From positions 434,001 through 498,000 of the forward strand of contig JBBCIY010000002.1 in the NCBI GenBank assembly GCA_037189645.1: a stretch of DNA of 64,000 nt, given 5' to 3'. Both the position numbers and the translations under genes were made by a program. The notes under the pieces were generated by a model. That model made no database searches, was not told the DNA's origin, and worked only from the letters and a program-made list of their open reading frames with translations. The stretch comes from Taishania sp037189645 (GTDB lineage Bacteria; Bacteroidota; Bacteroidia; Flavobacteriales_D; Crocinitomicaceae). Below, one piece after another: positions 50,989 through 59,845 of this stretch; the stretch's first letter is position 1, and each line of letters opens with the position of its first letter.

Positions 50989-51778
50989 ATGGATAAAAAT
51001 AGTACTTTGGGTAACTTTCAGCATCGCTGTTGTTGTGTTGCTTTTCATCACACAGGATGCCCTGAAGAACCTTCCTTTGAAGCCACCGTCCGTGAAGATC
51101 AGCGTACATGGAGAAAATTCGTTTCTGACGGAACAAGAGCTGAAATCACGTCTGGAGCGTAAGAACCTGATCTTTGTCAACCAACGGGTGAAAGACCTGG
51201 ATCCGGAAAAGGTGGAGCATTTTATCCGGAGCATGGAAGAAGTAAAAAACGTGGCGGTTTACAACTACCTGGATGGAAGCTGGGACATTGAAATTGAATT
51301 GAGAAAGCCCATTGCCCGGATTTTCAATACATCCGGACAAAGCTATTTTCTTGATGCCGATGGACATACGATCAGCAGCTCTTCGGAGCACACCGCACGC
51401 GTACTCGTTGTGACCGGAATGATTCCCGACGGTCCGGGGCAGGAAAGTGTAAACGAAATTATTAACAATGACTCTTTGAAAACTATTCGGAAACTCGATG
51501 ATGTGTATCGAATTTCGAATTATGTTTGCAATGATCCACTAATGCAATCATTAATAGGGCAGATCCACCGGGAAAACAATGGTGATTTTGTTCTGATTCC
51601 TTTGGTAGGAGGGCAGAAGATTATTTTCGGTTCGGCGTTTTCGGACCAGGAGGTAGCTGAAAAATTTGAAAAATTAAAGATCTTTTACAAAGAAGCGATA
51701 CCGTACGAGGGATGGAACAAATACAGTGAAATTTCTTTAAAGTATGATAAACAGATTGTTTGTAAGAAAAAAGAATAA
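50981..51778 (+). CDS. ftsQ: Cell division protein FtsQ
   Basis: 265 residues. Short cytoplasmic N-terminus, one membrane segment (about 5-23), then a periplasmic POTRA-like part (PPSVKISVHGENSFLTEQEL) and a beta domain with SYFLDADGHTISSSSEH. FtsQ recruits FtsL and FtsB. Weakly conserved sequence, but length, topology and the place between murC and ftsA fit. It overlaps murC by 8 bases and ends 3 bases before ftsA. Confidence 0.9.
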   Translation: MNKWIKIVLWVTFSIAVVVLLFITQDALKNLPLKPPSVKISVHGENSFLTEQELKSRLERKNLIFVNQRVKDLDPEKVEHFIRSMEEVKNVAVYNYLDGSWDIEIELRKPIARIFNTSGQSYFLDADGHTISSSSEHTARVLVVTGMIPDGPGQESVNEIINNDSLKTIRKLDDVYRISNYVCNDPLMQSLIGQIHRENNGDFVLIPLVGGQKIIFGSAFSDQEVAEKFEKLKIFYKEAIPYEGWNKYSEISLKYDKQIVCKKKE

Positions 51779-51781
51779 TAT

Positions 51782-53074
51782 ATGTCAAAAGTAGTTGTTG
51801 GACTTGATATCGGTACTACGAAAATAGCTTGTTTCGTAGGAACTCGGAATGAGCACGGGAAGATTGAGATTCTTGCCATGGGACAAGCGGAGTCTCTTGG
51901 TGTGGCGCGTGGTATTGTTGAAAATATCGAAAAAACGATCCAATCCATCAAAACTGCTGTTGAACAGACTCAGGCCAGTATCAGCGGAGAATACGAACTG
52001 CAGATCCGGAACGCGTACGTTGGCGTTGCCGGGCAGCATATCAAGAGCATGCAGCACCGCGGAATGCTGACCAGAAGCAATATTGAGAACGAAATTTCCC
52101 AGTTCGACCTGGATGCTTTGGAAGATGACATGTACAAGATGCTGATGCCTCCCGGGGAGCAGATCATCAAAGTTATCCCAAAGCAATACATCATTGACAA
52201 CCAGCAGGGCATCAAGGAGCCGATCGGACACGCGGGTGTAAGGCTGGAAGCCAATTTCCATATCATTACCGGAAACGTGGGGGCATGTACGAATATCATG
52301 CGCTGCGCTTCCCGTGCGGGACTGGAAGTAAAAGACCTGATCCTGGAGCCGATGGCGTCTGCCGAAGCAGTCCTTTCTGCTGAGGAGAAAGAAGCCGGCG
52401 TGGTGCTGGTGGATATCGGAGGTGGTACGACGGATGTTGCCATTTTTCACGATGGAATTATCCAGCATACAGCGATTATCCCGTTTGGTGGTAACTCCAT
52501 TACGGAAGACATCAAGGAAGGGTGTATGATCATGCGCAACCAGGCAGAGCGCCTGAAAGTGAAATTCGGTTCCGCATTGCCGAGCGAAAGCCAGGAAAAT
52601 GAGATTGTCTGTATTCCGGGGCTTCGCGGACGTGAGCCGAAAGAGATTTCCGTAAGGAACCTTTCGGGAATCATCAGCGCACGCATGACGGAGATCATTG
52701 AGCTGGTAGATTACGAGATCATCAATTCAGGATTGAAGAAAAAGCTGATCGGAGGAATTGTGGTAACCGGAGGAGGTGCTCAGCTGAAGCACGTAAAACA
52801 GTTATTTGAATACGTTACCGGAATGGATACCCGCATCGGGTTACCGACAGAGCACCTGGCAAATACGAATGAGCTGGAAAAATTGGCCAGCCCGATGTAT
52901 TCTACGGGGATCGGACTGGTATTGACAGGCTTCAATGATTTAGACCGGAAAAGTCTTGTCAAAGAAGCAAAATCCGACACGGACAGGGTTGCAAGCCAAT
53001 CTGCGAAACGACGTGGAGGATTCTTTGAATCGTTGGTGGAAAAAGGAAAAAGCTGGTTCATGGAAGAAGATTGA
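51782..53074 (+). CDS. ftsA: Cell division protein FtsA
   Basis: 430 residues. Actin-fold motifs: VGLDIGTTKIACFVG (phosphate 1), VVLVDIGGGTTDVAIF (phosphate 2) and GGIVVTGGGAQLKHV (adenosine). The SHS2 subdomain 1C is at about 85-165. The last residues KSWFMEED are an amphipathic-type membrane-targeting tail with an acidic end. It tethers FtsZ filaments to the membrane. Just upstream of ftsZ as expected. Confidence 0.97.
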   Translation: MSKVVVGLDIGTTKIACFVGTRNEHGKIEILAMGQAESLGVARGIVENIEKTIQSIKTAVEQTQASISGEYELQIRNAYVGVAGQHIKSMQHRGMLTRSNIENEISQFDLDALEDDMYKMLMPPGEQIIKVIPKQYIIDNQQGIKEPIGHAGVRLEANFHIITGNVGACTNIMRCASRAGLEVKDLILEPMASAEAVLSAEEKEAGVVLVDIGGGTTDVAIFHDGIIQHTAIIPFGGNSITEDIKEGCMIMRNQAERLKVKFGSALPSESQENEIVCIPGLRGREPKEISVRNLSGIISARMTEIIELVDYEIINSGLKKKLIGGIVVTGGGAQLKHVKQLFEYVTGMDTRIGLPTEHLANTNELEKLASPMYSTGIGLVLTGFNDLDRKSLVKEAKSDTDRVASQSAKRRGGFFESLVEKGKSWFMEED

Positions 53075-53135
53075 TTTCTTTTGAAGCCAAAACTATGAGA
53101 GACAATTTAACAACAGACAACTAAAAGAAAAGAAT

Positions 53136-54791
53136 ATGGAATTTGATTTGCCAAAAGAAAACTCGTCAATCATCAAAGTAATTGGTGTAGGAGGAGGAGG
53201 TAGCAATGCCGTAAATCACATGTATAATCAGGGGATTATCGGGGTAGACTTTATCGTATGCAATACGGATAAGCAGGCATTGGACATTTCACCGGTACCT
53301 TATAAAATCCAGCTGGGACCATCCCTTACGGACGGTAGAGGGGCAGGTTCTATTCCTGAGATCGGTAAAAATGCTGCTGTTGAAAACATTGAGGAAATCC
53401 GCGAATTGCTGGCCAACAATACAAAAATGGTATTTGTTACTGCGGGTATGGGAGGTGGAACCGGAACAGGGGCCGCTCCGGTAATTGCAGGCGTTGCCAA
53501 AGAACTTGGAATCCTTACAGTAGGTATTGTTACTGTACCGTTCAATTTTGAAGGACGTCGCCGCCGTCAGCAGGCAGAGGAAGGACTGGACGCGATGCGC
53601 CAGAATGTCGATGCGTTGCTGATCATCAACAACGAACGTCTGCGTGAAGTCACAGGAAACCTGACGATCGGAAACGCATTCGCACAGGCCGATGATGTAT
53701 TGACTGTCGCGGCAAAAGGAATTGCGGAGGTGATTTCCGTAACAGGTATCATCAACACGGATTTGAACGACGTGAATACCGTAATGCGTAATTCAGGTGT
53801 TGCGATTATGGGTAGCGCGAGCGCTGAAGGAGAAAACAGATCGCTGCTTGCTGTTCAGCAGGCCTTGTCTTCTCCGTTGTTGAATGACAATGACATCAGG
53901 GGCGCGAATTATGTATTGCTGAACATCACTTACGGTGATGCTGAAATTACAATGGATGAAATGGCAGAAATCACAGACTATATCCAGGATGAAGCAGGTT
54001 CAACGGCCGAGATTATTTTCGGACACGGTTACGATGCTTCTCTGGGCAACAGGTTGAGTGTAACGGTCATTGCGACAGGTTTTGTTTCTTCGCCGATCAC
54101 GGGTTTTGAAAAAGCCCCGGAAAAACAACGCACTGTTCTGGAAGATGAGCCAAAGGCAGAAATAAAAGCACCTTTGACTTCTCCGACAGAATCGAATGTT
54201 TGGGGCGGAGCAAAAGAAATCACGGCAGAGCAGGAAGAGCCTTTTATCAAAAAAGCGGAAGAGCCGGTTGTCCCTAAGACATCGTTCCCGTCGAATCCTT
54301 CATCTTCATCAGCTCCGGCTGATACCGTGAAGAAAGTCAACCTGGATGACGAGGTTGTGGAACAGAGCTCAATGAATTTTGACTGGGAAATTGCGAATGA
54401 AACTGCTCCGGCAGCTCCTGAAAATAAAGTAGAAGAAGTTGAAACACCTGTTGTAAGCGAAGTAAAACGCTATACACTGGAAGATGATGAAGTGGAGCAG
54501 AAAATAGAAGCAGCTGAGGAAACAAAGCAGGTGCTTTCACCGGAAGAGCAGCAGAGAAAGCAGCAGGAGCGAATGAACCGCATTCATGAGTTCACTTCCC
54601 GCCTGAAAAAAGCGGATGGAATCATCCAGTTTGAAAAAGAGCCTGCATACACCCGTCGTAACATCAATGTGGAGAACGGAGGTAACTACAGCTCGGATTC
54701 CAATTCTTCCAGGTTCTCTGTCGATAAGGACGAAAACGGTGAAACACGCCTGAGAGGAGGAAATTCGTTCTTACACGATAATGTTGACTGA
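53136..54791 (+). CDS. ftsZ: Cell division GTPase FtsZ with long C-terminal linker
   Basis: 551 residues, well above the ~380 of Escherichia coli FtsZ. The tubulin-like core (about 1-325) has VGGGGSNAVNHM, GMGGGTGTGAAPVIAG (GTP signature, about 108-123), FNFEGRRRRQQAEEGL and the synergy-type NADVLTVAA region. The extra length is a ~210-residue acidic linker rich in E, P and V, probably disordered, ending in a conserved-looking basic patch and the tip RGGNSFLHDNVD, the likely FtsA-binding peptide in this group. Preceded by a 61-base spacer. Confidence 0.97.
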   Translation: MEFDLPKENSSIIKVIGVGGGGSNAVNHMYNQGIIGVDFIVCNTDKQALDISPVPYKIQLGPSLTDGRGAGSIPEIGKNAAVENIEEIRELLANNTKMVFVTAGMGGGTGTGAAPVIAGVAKELGILTVGIVTVPFNFEGRRRRQQAEEGLDAMRQNVDALLIINNERLREVTGNLTIGNAFAQADDVLTVAAKGIAEVISVTGIINTDLNDVNTVMRNSGVAIMGSASAEGENRSLLAVQQALSSPLLNDNDIRGANYVLLNITYGDAEITMDEMAEITDYIQDEAGSTAEIIFGHGYDASLGNRLSVTVIATGFVSSPITGFEKAPEKQRTVLEDEPKAEIKAPLTSPTESNVWGGAKEITAEQEEPFIKKAEEPVVPKTSFPSNPSSSSAPADTVKKVNLDDEVVEQSSMNFDWEIANETAPAAPENKVEEVETPVVSEVKRYTLEDDEVEQKIEAAEETKQVLSPEEQQRKQQERMNRIHEFTSRLKKADGIIQFEKEPAYTRRNINVENGGNYSSDSNSSRFSVDKDENGETRLRGGNSFLHDNVD

Positions 54792-54843
54792 TTTCCTTTT
54801 GCTTAACATTCCCTTCAAAGGGAAAGAAATTTATAGATAGAAC

Positions 54844-55293
54844 ATGAGTTTTACAGATAAAATTAACGCAGATATCAAAGCAGCAATGCTGGCCAAAGAA
54901 AAGGAACGCCTGGCTGCGCTGCGCGACATCAAATCAAAGCTGCTGCTGGAAGCGACCTCGGGAGGTTCCGGTGAGGTAACGGAAGAAGCGGCTGCGAAAA
55001 TCGTTTTGAAATTGTACAAACAACGGATTGATACATACAATCTGTATGTAGAGCAGGGGAGACAGGACCTGGCAGACGAAGAGCTGTTCCAGGCAAAAGT
55101 GATCGAAGAGTACATGCCAAAACAGCTGACCGAAGATGAAATCAGGGCTGAAGTAAAGTCCGCAATTGCATCTGTCGGCGCATCTGCCCCATCTGATATG
55201 GGGAAAGTAATGGGGGTTCTTACAGGTAAACTGGCAGGGAAAGCAGACGGAAAAGTCATCTCTGCTATTGTTAAGGAAGAACTTTCCAGGTAA
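54844..55293 (+). CDS. GatB/YqeY-domain protein
   Basis: 149 residues. KINADIKAAMLAKEKERLAALRDIKSKLL, KQRIDTYNLYVEQGRQDLADEE, YMPKQLTEDEI and GKVMGVLTGKLAGKADGKVI are the YqeY family blocks, related to the tail domain of the amidotransferase subunit GatB. A tRNA-linked role has been suggested for the family but is not established. It follows ftsZ by 52 bases, the usual neighbour in Bacteroidota, and ends with a terminator. Confidence 0.9.
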   Translation: MSFTDKINADIKAAMLAKEKERLAALRDIKSKLLLEATSGGSGEVTEEAAAKIVLKLYKQRIDTYNLYVEQGRQDLADEELFQAKVIEEYMPKQLTEDEIRAEVKSAIASVGASAPSDMGKVMGVLTGKLAGKADGKVISAIVKEELSR

Positions 55294-55332
55294 TTTGCAT
55301 TCTACAAAAAACAACGTATAATTTTTTCGTTG

Positions 55333-55367
55333 AAAAGTCGTTCCAACTACAGGGGAGCGACTTTTTT
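55333..55367 (+). terminator. Intrinsic terminator closing the dcw cluster
   Basis: AAAAGTCGTTCC, 8-base loop, GGGAGCGACTTTTTT; stem of about 11 bp with T6, 40 bases after the YqeY-type stop. Confidence 0.8.
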
Positions 55368-55386
55368 GTTATAAAAAAAACAGGCC

Positions 55387-55806
55387 ATGAATAAAGAAAC
55401 GGAAGGCAAATTAATGGATAAAAATACCAGGCCGACCAGCATGCGGATCCTGGTGTACGATTTCCTGAATACACAGGAGATTGCGTTGTCTTTATCTGAA
55501 ATAGAGCACCATTTTGACTCCGCCGACCGGATCACCATTTACCGGACGCTTAAAACATTTGAAGAAAAAGGGATCGTTCACGGTATCCAGGAAGGAAATA
55601 CGACCAAATACAGGCTTTGTCACGACGATTGTGATGAAAATACCCATAAGGACTGGCACCTGCATTTTTATTGCAAAATATGCAAGCAAACGACCTGTAA
55701 GGAAGATGTGGTCATCCCGGCTGATGTGAGGGGAAAATTCAGAATAGATGAGATCCGCTTTTTCGCGAAGGGAATTTGTGAGAATTGCATAGAGGAAGCG
55801 GGCTGA
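55387..55806 (+). CDS. Fur-family metalloregulator (Zur-like)
   Basis: 139 residues from ATG 55387; ATG 55414 is an alternative. Winged HTH with SLSEIEHHFDSADRITIYRTLKTF, the Fur DNA-recognition pattern, then the dimer domain with HLHFYCKICKQTTC and C-terminal CENC. The two CxxC pairs form the structural zinc site; the His-rich HKDWHLHF stretch is part of the sensing site. The gene directly upstream of a zinc/cadmium-type ATPase with a Fur-like palindrome in its promoter suggests zinc sensing. Iron sensing cannot be excluded. Confidence 0.88.
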   Translation: MNKETEGKLMDKNTRPTSMRILVYDFLNTQEIALSLSEIEHHFDSADRITIYRTLKTFEEKGIVHGIQEGNTTKYRLCHDDCDENTHKDWHLHFYCKICKQTTCKEDVVIPADVRGKFRIDEIRFFAKGICENCIEEAG

Positions 55807-55885
55807 AAATTCGTTTATTGATTGGCAATGCTGCTTTCCCGGGAATGATATTCTCATAGCGGAAACAGTGATTAATTCCATACTT

Positions 55886-55900
55886 TGCAATAGTATTGCA
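55886..55900. promoter_or_regulatory. 7-1-7 Fur/Zur-like operator
   Basis: TGCAATA-G-TATTGCA, a perfect 7-1-7 inverted repeat, the same symmetry as Fur-family boxes (TGATAAT-N-ATTATCA in Bacillus). It lies 14 bases upstream of the -7 element of the ATPase gene, within the promoter. Confidence 0.6.
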
Positions 55901-55913
55901 CCTTTCTTCTTCC

Positions 55914-55921
55914 TACTTTTG
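55914..55921 (+). promoter_or_regulatory. -7 element of the P-type ATPase gene
   Basis: TACTTTTG, full match to TAnnTTTG. Its last base is the first base of an in-frame GTG, so that GTG cannot be the start; ATG 55966 is preferred, with transcription starting near 55928. Confidence 0.55.
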
Positions 55922-55965
55922 TGTCATCAGAATCAGATTCATGGAATAAATTAAACAGATTCATC

Positions 55966-57966
55966 ATGGCACACGAGCACATTTACGACGAAAACGGGCA
56001 ACAACTATGCTGTACACAATCAGAAAAGATATACGCAAAGGCAGAAGAACATTCCCATCATCATGACGGGCACGATCATGATCACAGCCATGACCATAGC
56101 GAAGCAGGTACGTTCAGTTTGTTTTTGCCTGCGGTTATTTCTTTTGTATTGCTGATGATTGCCATTGCATTTGACAATTGGCTTCCGCAAAGCTGGTTTT
56201 CGGGATGGGTACGTATTTTATGGTACGTTGTGGCCTATATCCCGGTTGGATTCCCGGTCATAAAAGATGCCGTAACAAGTATCGGGAAAGGTGATGTGTT
56301 CTCCGAATTTTTCCTGATGACCATTGCAACAGTCGGAGCTTTTGCGATCGGGGAATACCCGGAGGGAGTTGCGGTGATGCTGTTTTACGCAGTGGGTGAG
56401 GTGTTTCAGACACTCGCTGTTTCCCGTGCAAAAGGGAACATCAAATCGCTGCTGGATCAGCGTCCGGATGAAGTGACAATCCTCGAAAATGACGAGGCGA
56501 AGACCGTAAAAGCGGAAGAAGCCCGGATCGGTGACATCATCCAGCTGAGACCAGGAGAAAAGCTGGGACTGGACGGAGAGCTTATTTCTGCCTCTGCTTC
56601 GTTCAATACAGCAGCTTTAACAGGAGAAAGTAAGCCCGATACGAAGAACCAGGGCGATGTAGTACTGGCCGGGATGATCAACCTGAATACAGTGAGCCGG
56701 GTCAGGGTTACGACAGCATATACGGACAGCAAATTGAGCAAGATACTGGAGCTCGTACAAAACGCCACTTCCCAGAAAGCACCTACAGAGCTGTTCATCC
56801 GCAAATTTGCCAAGATCTATACCCCGATCGTGGTGTTTCTGGCAATCGGGATTTGTTTCCTGCCTTATTTCTTTGTGGATGATTACCAGTTCAATGATTG
56901 GTTATACCGGGCGTTGATCTTCCTCGTGATCTCCTGTCCGTGCGCACTCGTCATTTCCATCCCGCTGGGTTATTTCGGAGGGATCGGTGCTGCCAGCCGG
57001 AACGGAATACTGGTAAAAGGAAGCAATTTCTTGGATGTGCTCGCCTCTGTTCAAAACGTGGTGATGGACAAGACGGGAACCATGACTGAAGGTGTGTTTA
57101 AGGTGCAGGAGGTGGTATTTGCTCCTGAGTTTGACCGGGATGAGATCCTGCGGATGGTCAACGTGCTGGAAAGCCAGAGTACACACCCGATCGCAACGGC
57201 TGTCCGTGAGTATGTCGGTGAGCTGGATAAAACCGTTCAGCTGGAAAATACGGAAGAGATCGCAGGACATGGACTGAAAACAACCATCAACGGGAAAGAA
57301 TTGCTTGCCGGGAATTTCAAATTGATGAATAAATTCAATATCCGGTATGGTATCAATCCTTCGGATATTGTGTACACAACGATCGCAATTGCTTACGACA
57401 GTCAGTTTGTCGGATACATTACCATTGCCGACAGCATCAAAGAAGATTCACAGAAAACCATTGACCTGCTGCACCAGATGAATGTGAAAGCAACGATGTT
57501 GAGTGGTGACAAAAGTACGGTTGTTAAATACGTTGCCGGACAATTGGGAATCGATAATTCGCATGGAGATTTATTGCCGGAAGATAAGGTAAACAAGGTA
57601 AAAGAAATAAAAGCCCGAAATGAAAGCGTTGCGTTTGTCGGTGATGGTGTAAACGATGCCCCGGTAATTGCCTTGAGTGATGTAGGGATCGCGATGGGAG
57701 GGCTGGGCAGCGATGCAACCATTGAAACAGCGGATATTGTTATCCAGGACGATAAACCTTCCAGGATCCCGGTGGCGATCAACATTGGAAAGCAGACAAA
57801 AAAGATCGTCTGGCAGAACATTATTCTTGCCTTTGGCGTCAAAGCAATTGTGCTGATCCTGGGAGCAGGGGGCCTGGCAACGATGTGGGAAGCCGTTTTT
57901 GCAGATGTGGGAGTGGCATTACTGGCAATCCTGAATGCAGTGAGGATCCAGCGGATGCAGTTTTGA
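55966..57966 (+). CDS. Zn/Cd/Pb-type P1B ATPase with His-rich N-terminus
   Basis: 666 residues from MAHEHIYDENG. The N-terminus lacks a CxxC metal-binding domain and has CC plus a His/Asp-rich run (HSHHHDGHDHDHSHDHSE). Eight membrane segments are expected; ISCPCALVISIPLG holds the CPC metal-transport motif, GESKP resembles the TGES actuator loop, DKTGTMTEG carries the phosphorylated Asp, HPIAT is the HP motif, and GDGVNDAPVIAL the hinge. CPC with a His-rich tail and a Fur-family neighbour fits the zinc/cadmium/lead efflux group (ZntA/CadA) rather than copper. It acts in the inner membrane. Confidence 0.9.
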   Translation: MAHEHIYDENGQQLCCTQSEKIYAKAEEHSHHHDGHDHDHSHDHSEAGTFSLFLPAVISFVLLMIAIAFDNWLPQSWFSGWVRILWYVVAYIPVGFPVIKDAVTSIGKGDVFSEFFLMTIATVGAFAIGEYPEGVAVMLFYAVGEVFQTLAVSRAKGNIKSLLDQRPDEVTILENDEAKTVKAEEARIGDIIQLRPGEKLGLDGELISASASFNTAALTGESKPDTKNQGDVVLAGMINLNTVSRVRVTTAYTDSKLSKILELVQNATSQKAPTELFIRKFAKIYTPIVVFLAIGICFLPYFFVDDYQFNDWLYRALIFLVISCPCALVISIPLGYFGGIGAASRNGILVKGSNFLDVLASVQNVVMDKTGTMTEGVFKVQEVVFAPEFDRDEILRMVNVLESQSTHPIATAVREYVGELDKTVQLENTEEIAGHGLKTTINGKELLAGNFKLMNKFNIRYGINPSDIVYTTIAIAYDSQFVGYITIADSIKEDSQKTIDLLHQMNVKATMLSGDKSTVVKYVAGQLGIDNSHGDLLPEDKVNKVKEIKARNESVAFVGDGVNDAPVIALSDVGIAMGGLGSDATIETADIVIQDDKPSRIPVAINIGKQTKKIVWQNIILAFGVKAIVLILGAGGLATMWEAVFADVGVALLAILNAVRIQRMQF

Positions 57967-57978
57967 AAAATGATATAT

Positions 57979-58518
57979 TTACTGATTTACATTACATGAA
58001 CTGTAACATTTGATTTTATTATTGTCCTTTACTTCTTCGTTCCAAGGGCCACTTGATATAACTATCAGTAAATATACGATAGCAAACACAATTATTAAAA
58101 TAGGAATTGAAATTTTATTTCTTAAAATTCTTCCCCAGTAGCTGATTTTGTATGTTTTTCCATCTACTACTACTTTTCCTCCATCCGCGAATTTTTGTCC
58201 TGTATTAGAGATTAATTTCCAATTTTTAGGTTCTGACTCTCTTGATTGTGCCATCCTTACCTGATAAAAGTCAGAATTTCTTTTGTATGTACCGTACCAA
58301 GGTAATATAAGAGAAAACCCGATAAGCCCAGATATGAAACAAGGTAGATTATAGTTGAACAATAAGTTCTCTTTAAAAGCATTTTGAACAAGGAAACCTA
58401 AAAAGATAGTGTGTACCAATAGGAACGTCGAAAAAATAGTCCACAAAAACTGAGCCTCAAAGATTAAAAGATCGAGAGTCGATTTGTATTTTTCTAAATT
58501 CAATTGTTTTTTATTCAT
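57979..58518 (-). CDS. Membrane protein of unknown function (AT-rich)
   Basis: 179 residues. Three predicted membrane segments at about 22-45, 53-74 and 136-158, with a cytoplasmic or periplasmic loop of ~60 residues between the second and third (SDFYQVRMAQSRESEPKNW ... GGKVVVDGKTYKISYWG). The tail has two Cys (KCYSSCNVNQ). I do not recognise a family. Base use is visibly more AT-rich than in the ATPase gene beside it, with which it is convergent, suggesting a later arrival. Confidence 0.7.
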   Translation of the reverse strand: MNKKQLNLEKYKSTLDLLIFEAQFLWTIFSTFLLVHTIFLGFLVQNAFKENLLFNYNLPCFISGLIGFSLILPWYGTYKRNSDFYQVRMAQSRESEPKNWKLISNTGQKFADGGKVVVDGKTYKISYWGRILRNKISIPILIIVFAIVYLLIVISSGPWNEEVKDNNKIKCYSSCNVNQ

Positions 58519-58847
58519 ATGTCTGCAGAAATAGATTTGTTGCGTAAATTGGGAGCAGTGATTACCTTGTAGAAATTAGTTATTACTTTGATTATCTGAT
58601 GATAAATTACTAATTTTTTACTATAGGTAACAAAACTGTATTCGGTCTCTGGTTATGAGAACGAATAAATACAATCATAATAAAGTTACCTAAATTATAG
58701 GATATTACAAAATAATAAACGCATATTCACAGTAGATGTTGAGTTTCGAATCAAGGCCGCTCATATATGAAGATTATATGAACAGCCTTGCTGATTCATC
58801 AATGATTTAACTACATTATACTTATATCGTACAGATGTACTATGGTG
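58519..58847. other. AT-rich spacer
   Basis: No gene, clear hairpin terminator or RNA is apparent in these ~330 bases. The stretch is very AT-rich, like the two genes around it. Confidence 0.5.
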
Positions 58848-59492
58848 TTATTTTATATTAATTTTTATTTGTCTACCTGCTCCTGCTGCTCCTAAATTGA
58901 TTACAGAGGGCCGTTCGATCTGAATATCAGGAGTGTCGATGTCAAATCTTAATTGAGCTGGTCGAATTGCTTTACAAGGGTCGTAATCGCTTAAATCCAC
59001 TAAATTAAAATTGTATTGAGGAGGAAAACTTTTAATGAGGTGTCCATCCCATTCTAATGAGAATAAATGTGGGAAACAACCACCACTGTAATTGACATCA
59101 ACAATCAATTGATTAGCTTTTTGATTAAATGCTGCCCCTCTTAAATTGGTAAAATTAGCTTGTTTTGTAGTGAAGCTATTAACTTTTTTAACTTTTAGTT
59201 GAATAGTTTCATAATCAGATTCCTTTGGATCCAAGGTGGGTTGGGTGATCTTTACTCCATTAGCATTTTCATTTCCTGTCCATGGTGCTTCTACTGAAAA
59301 TGGAACCATCATATCAGCACCAAATACTGAGGTGGGAACTATTTCAAGTGTATATTCCCATATACCATCCTCTGGCTCTTTTACATAAATATGTTCACTA
59401 AGTTGAACACTTAAATTAGTTCTCGAAAGTTGTCCTGATACAACTACTCTTCCATCAGCCGTAATGTCAATTTGTTGAATATAAGCTCTCAT
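58848..59492 (-). CDS. Unrecognised beta-rich protein (AT-rich)
   Basis: 214 residues, no signal peptide or membrane segment. Alternating polar and hydrophobic residues (DGRVVVSGQLSRTNLSVQLS, GIWEYTLEIVPTS, YETIQLKVKKVNSF, NQLIVDVNYSGGCFPHLFSL) suggest two beta-sandwich domains; the second contains FSLEWDGHLIKSFPPQYNF and DLSDYDPCKAI. No family recognised and no catalytic motif visible. Isolated by spacers of 330 and 350 bases, with AT-rich codon use. It is long enough and ordered enough to be a real gene. Confidence 0.65.
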   Translation of the reverse strand: MRAYIQQIDITADGRVVVSGQLSRTNLSVQLSEHIYVKEPEDGIWEYTLEIVPTSVFGADMMVPFSVEAPWTGNENANGVKITQPTLDPKESDYETIQLKVKKVNSFTTKQANFTNLRGAAFNQKANQLIVDVNYSGGCFPHLFSLEWDGHLIKSFPPQYNFNLVDLSDYDPCKAIRPAQLRFDIDTPDIQIERPSVINLGAAGAGRQIKINIK

Positions 59493-59845
59493 TGTTATTA
59501 TAGATTAATTGTTACAATTTGTTGCGGACTTACTTATCAGTTATTTGTAAAATAAAACTCTTATAATAGCTTTACATAAGAAATATGAAAGCCAGTTTTT
59601 AAATTATTTAGTAAAACAAATAACAAGCAATATTCATAAGTATCCTTATTCGTGAGTTCGCTTTTGCCAAAGGTAAATTCTTTTTTTCTTTTTGTTTCAG
59701 GTATAAATGACTGGTTTTTAGAATGGTATAAATGCCTGTTTAATGATTTGGAACCGGAAGGCGTAAATTCCCATACGCATAATGGTCTGCTCTTAATGTG
59801 TGATTAAAAGTCAGTTTCAAGAAGAGTTGATTCTGGTTTTATATA
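59493..59845. other. AT-rich spacer
   Basis: No gene or RNA recognised in these ~350 bases; a possible minus-strand -7, TACCTTTG, is at 59668-59675, but its target is unclear. Confidence 0.4.

Noticed and set aside
54809..54825. Terminator between ftsZ and the YqeY-type gene (TTCCCTT-CA-AAGGGAA)
   Set aside because: Two-base loop and no U-tract, so not a credible intrinsic terminator.
55921..55965. GTG start at 55921 for the P-type ATPase
   Set aside because: Its first base is the last base of the -7 element TACTTTTG, so it would not be in the transcript; ATG 55966 begins the His-rich tail.
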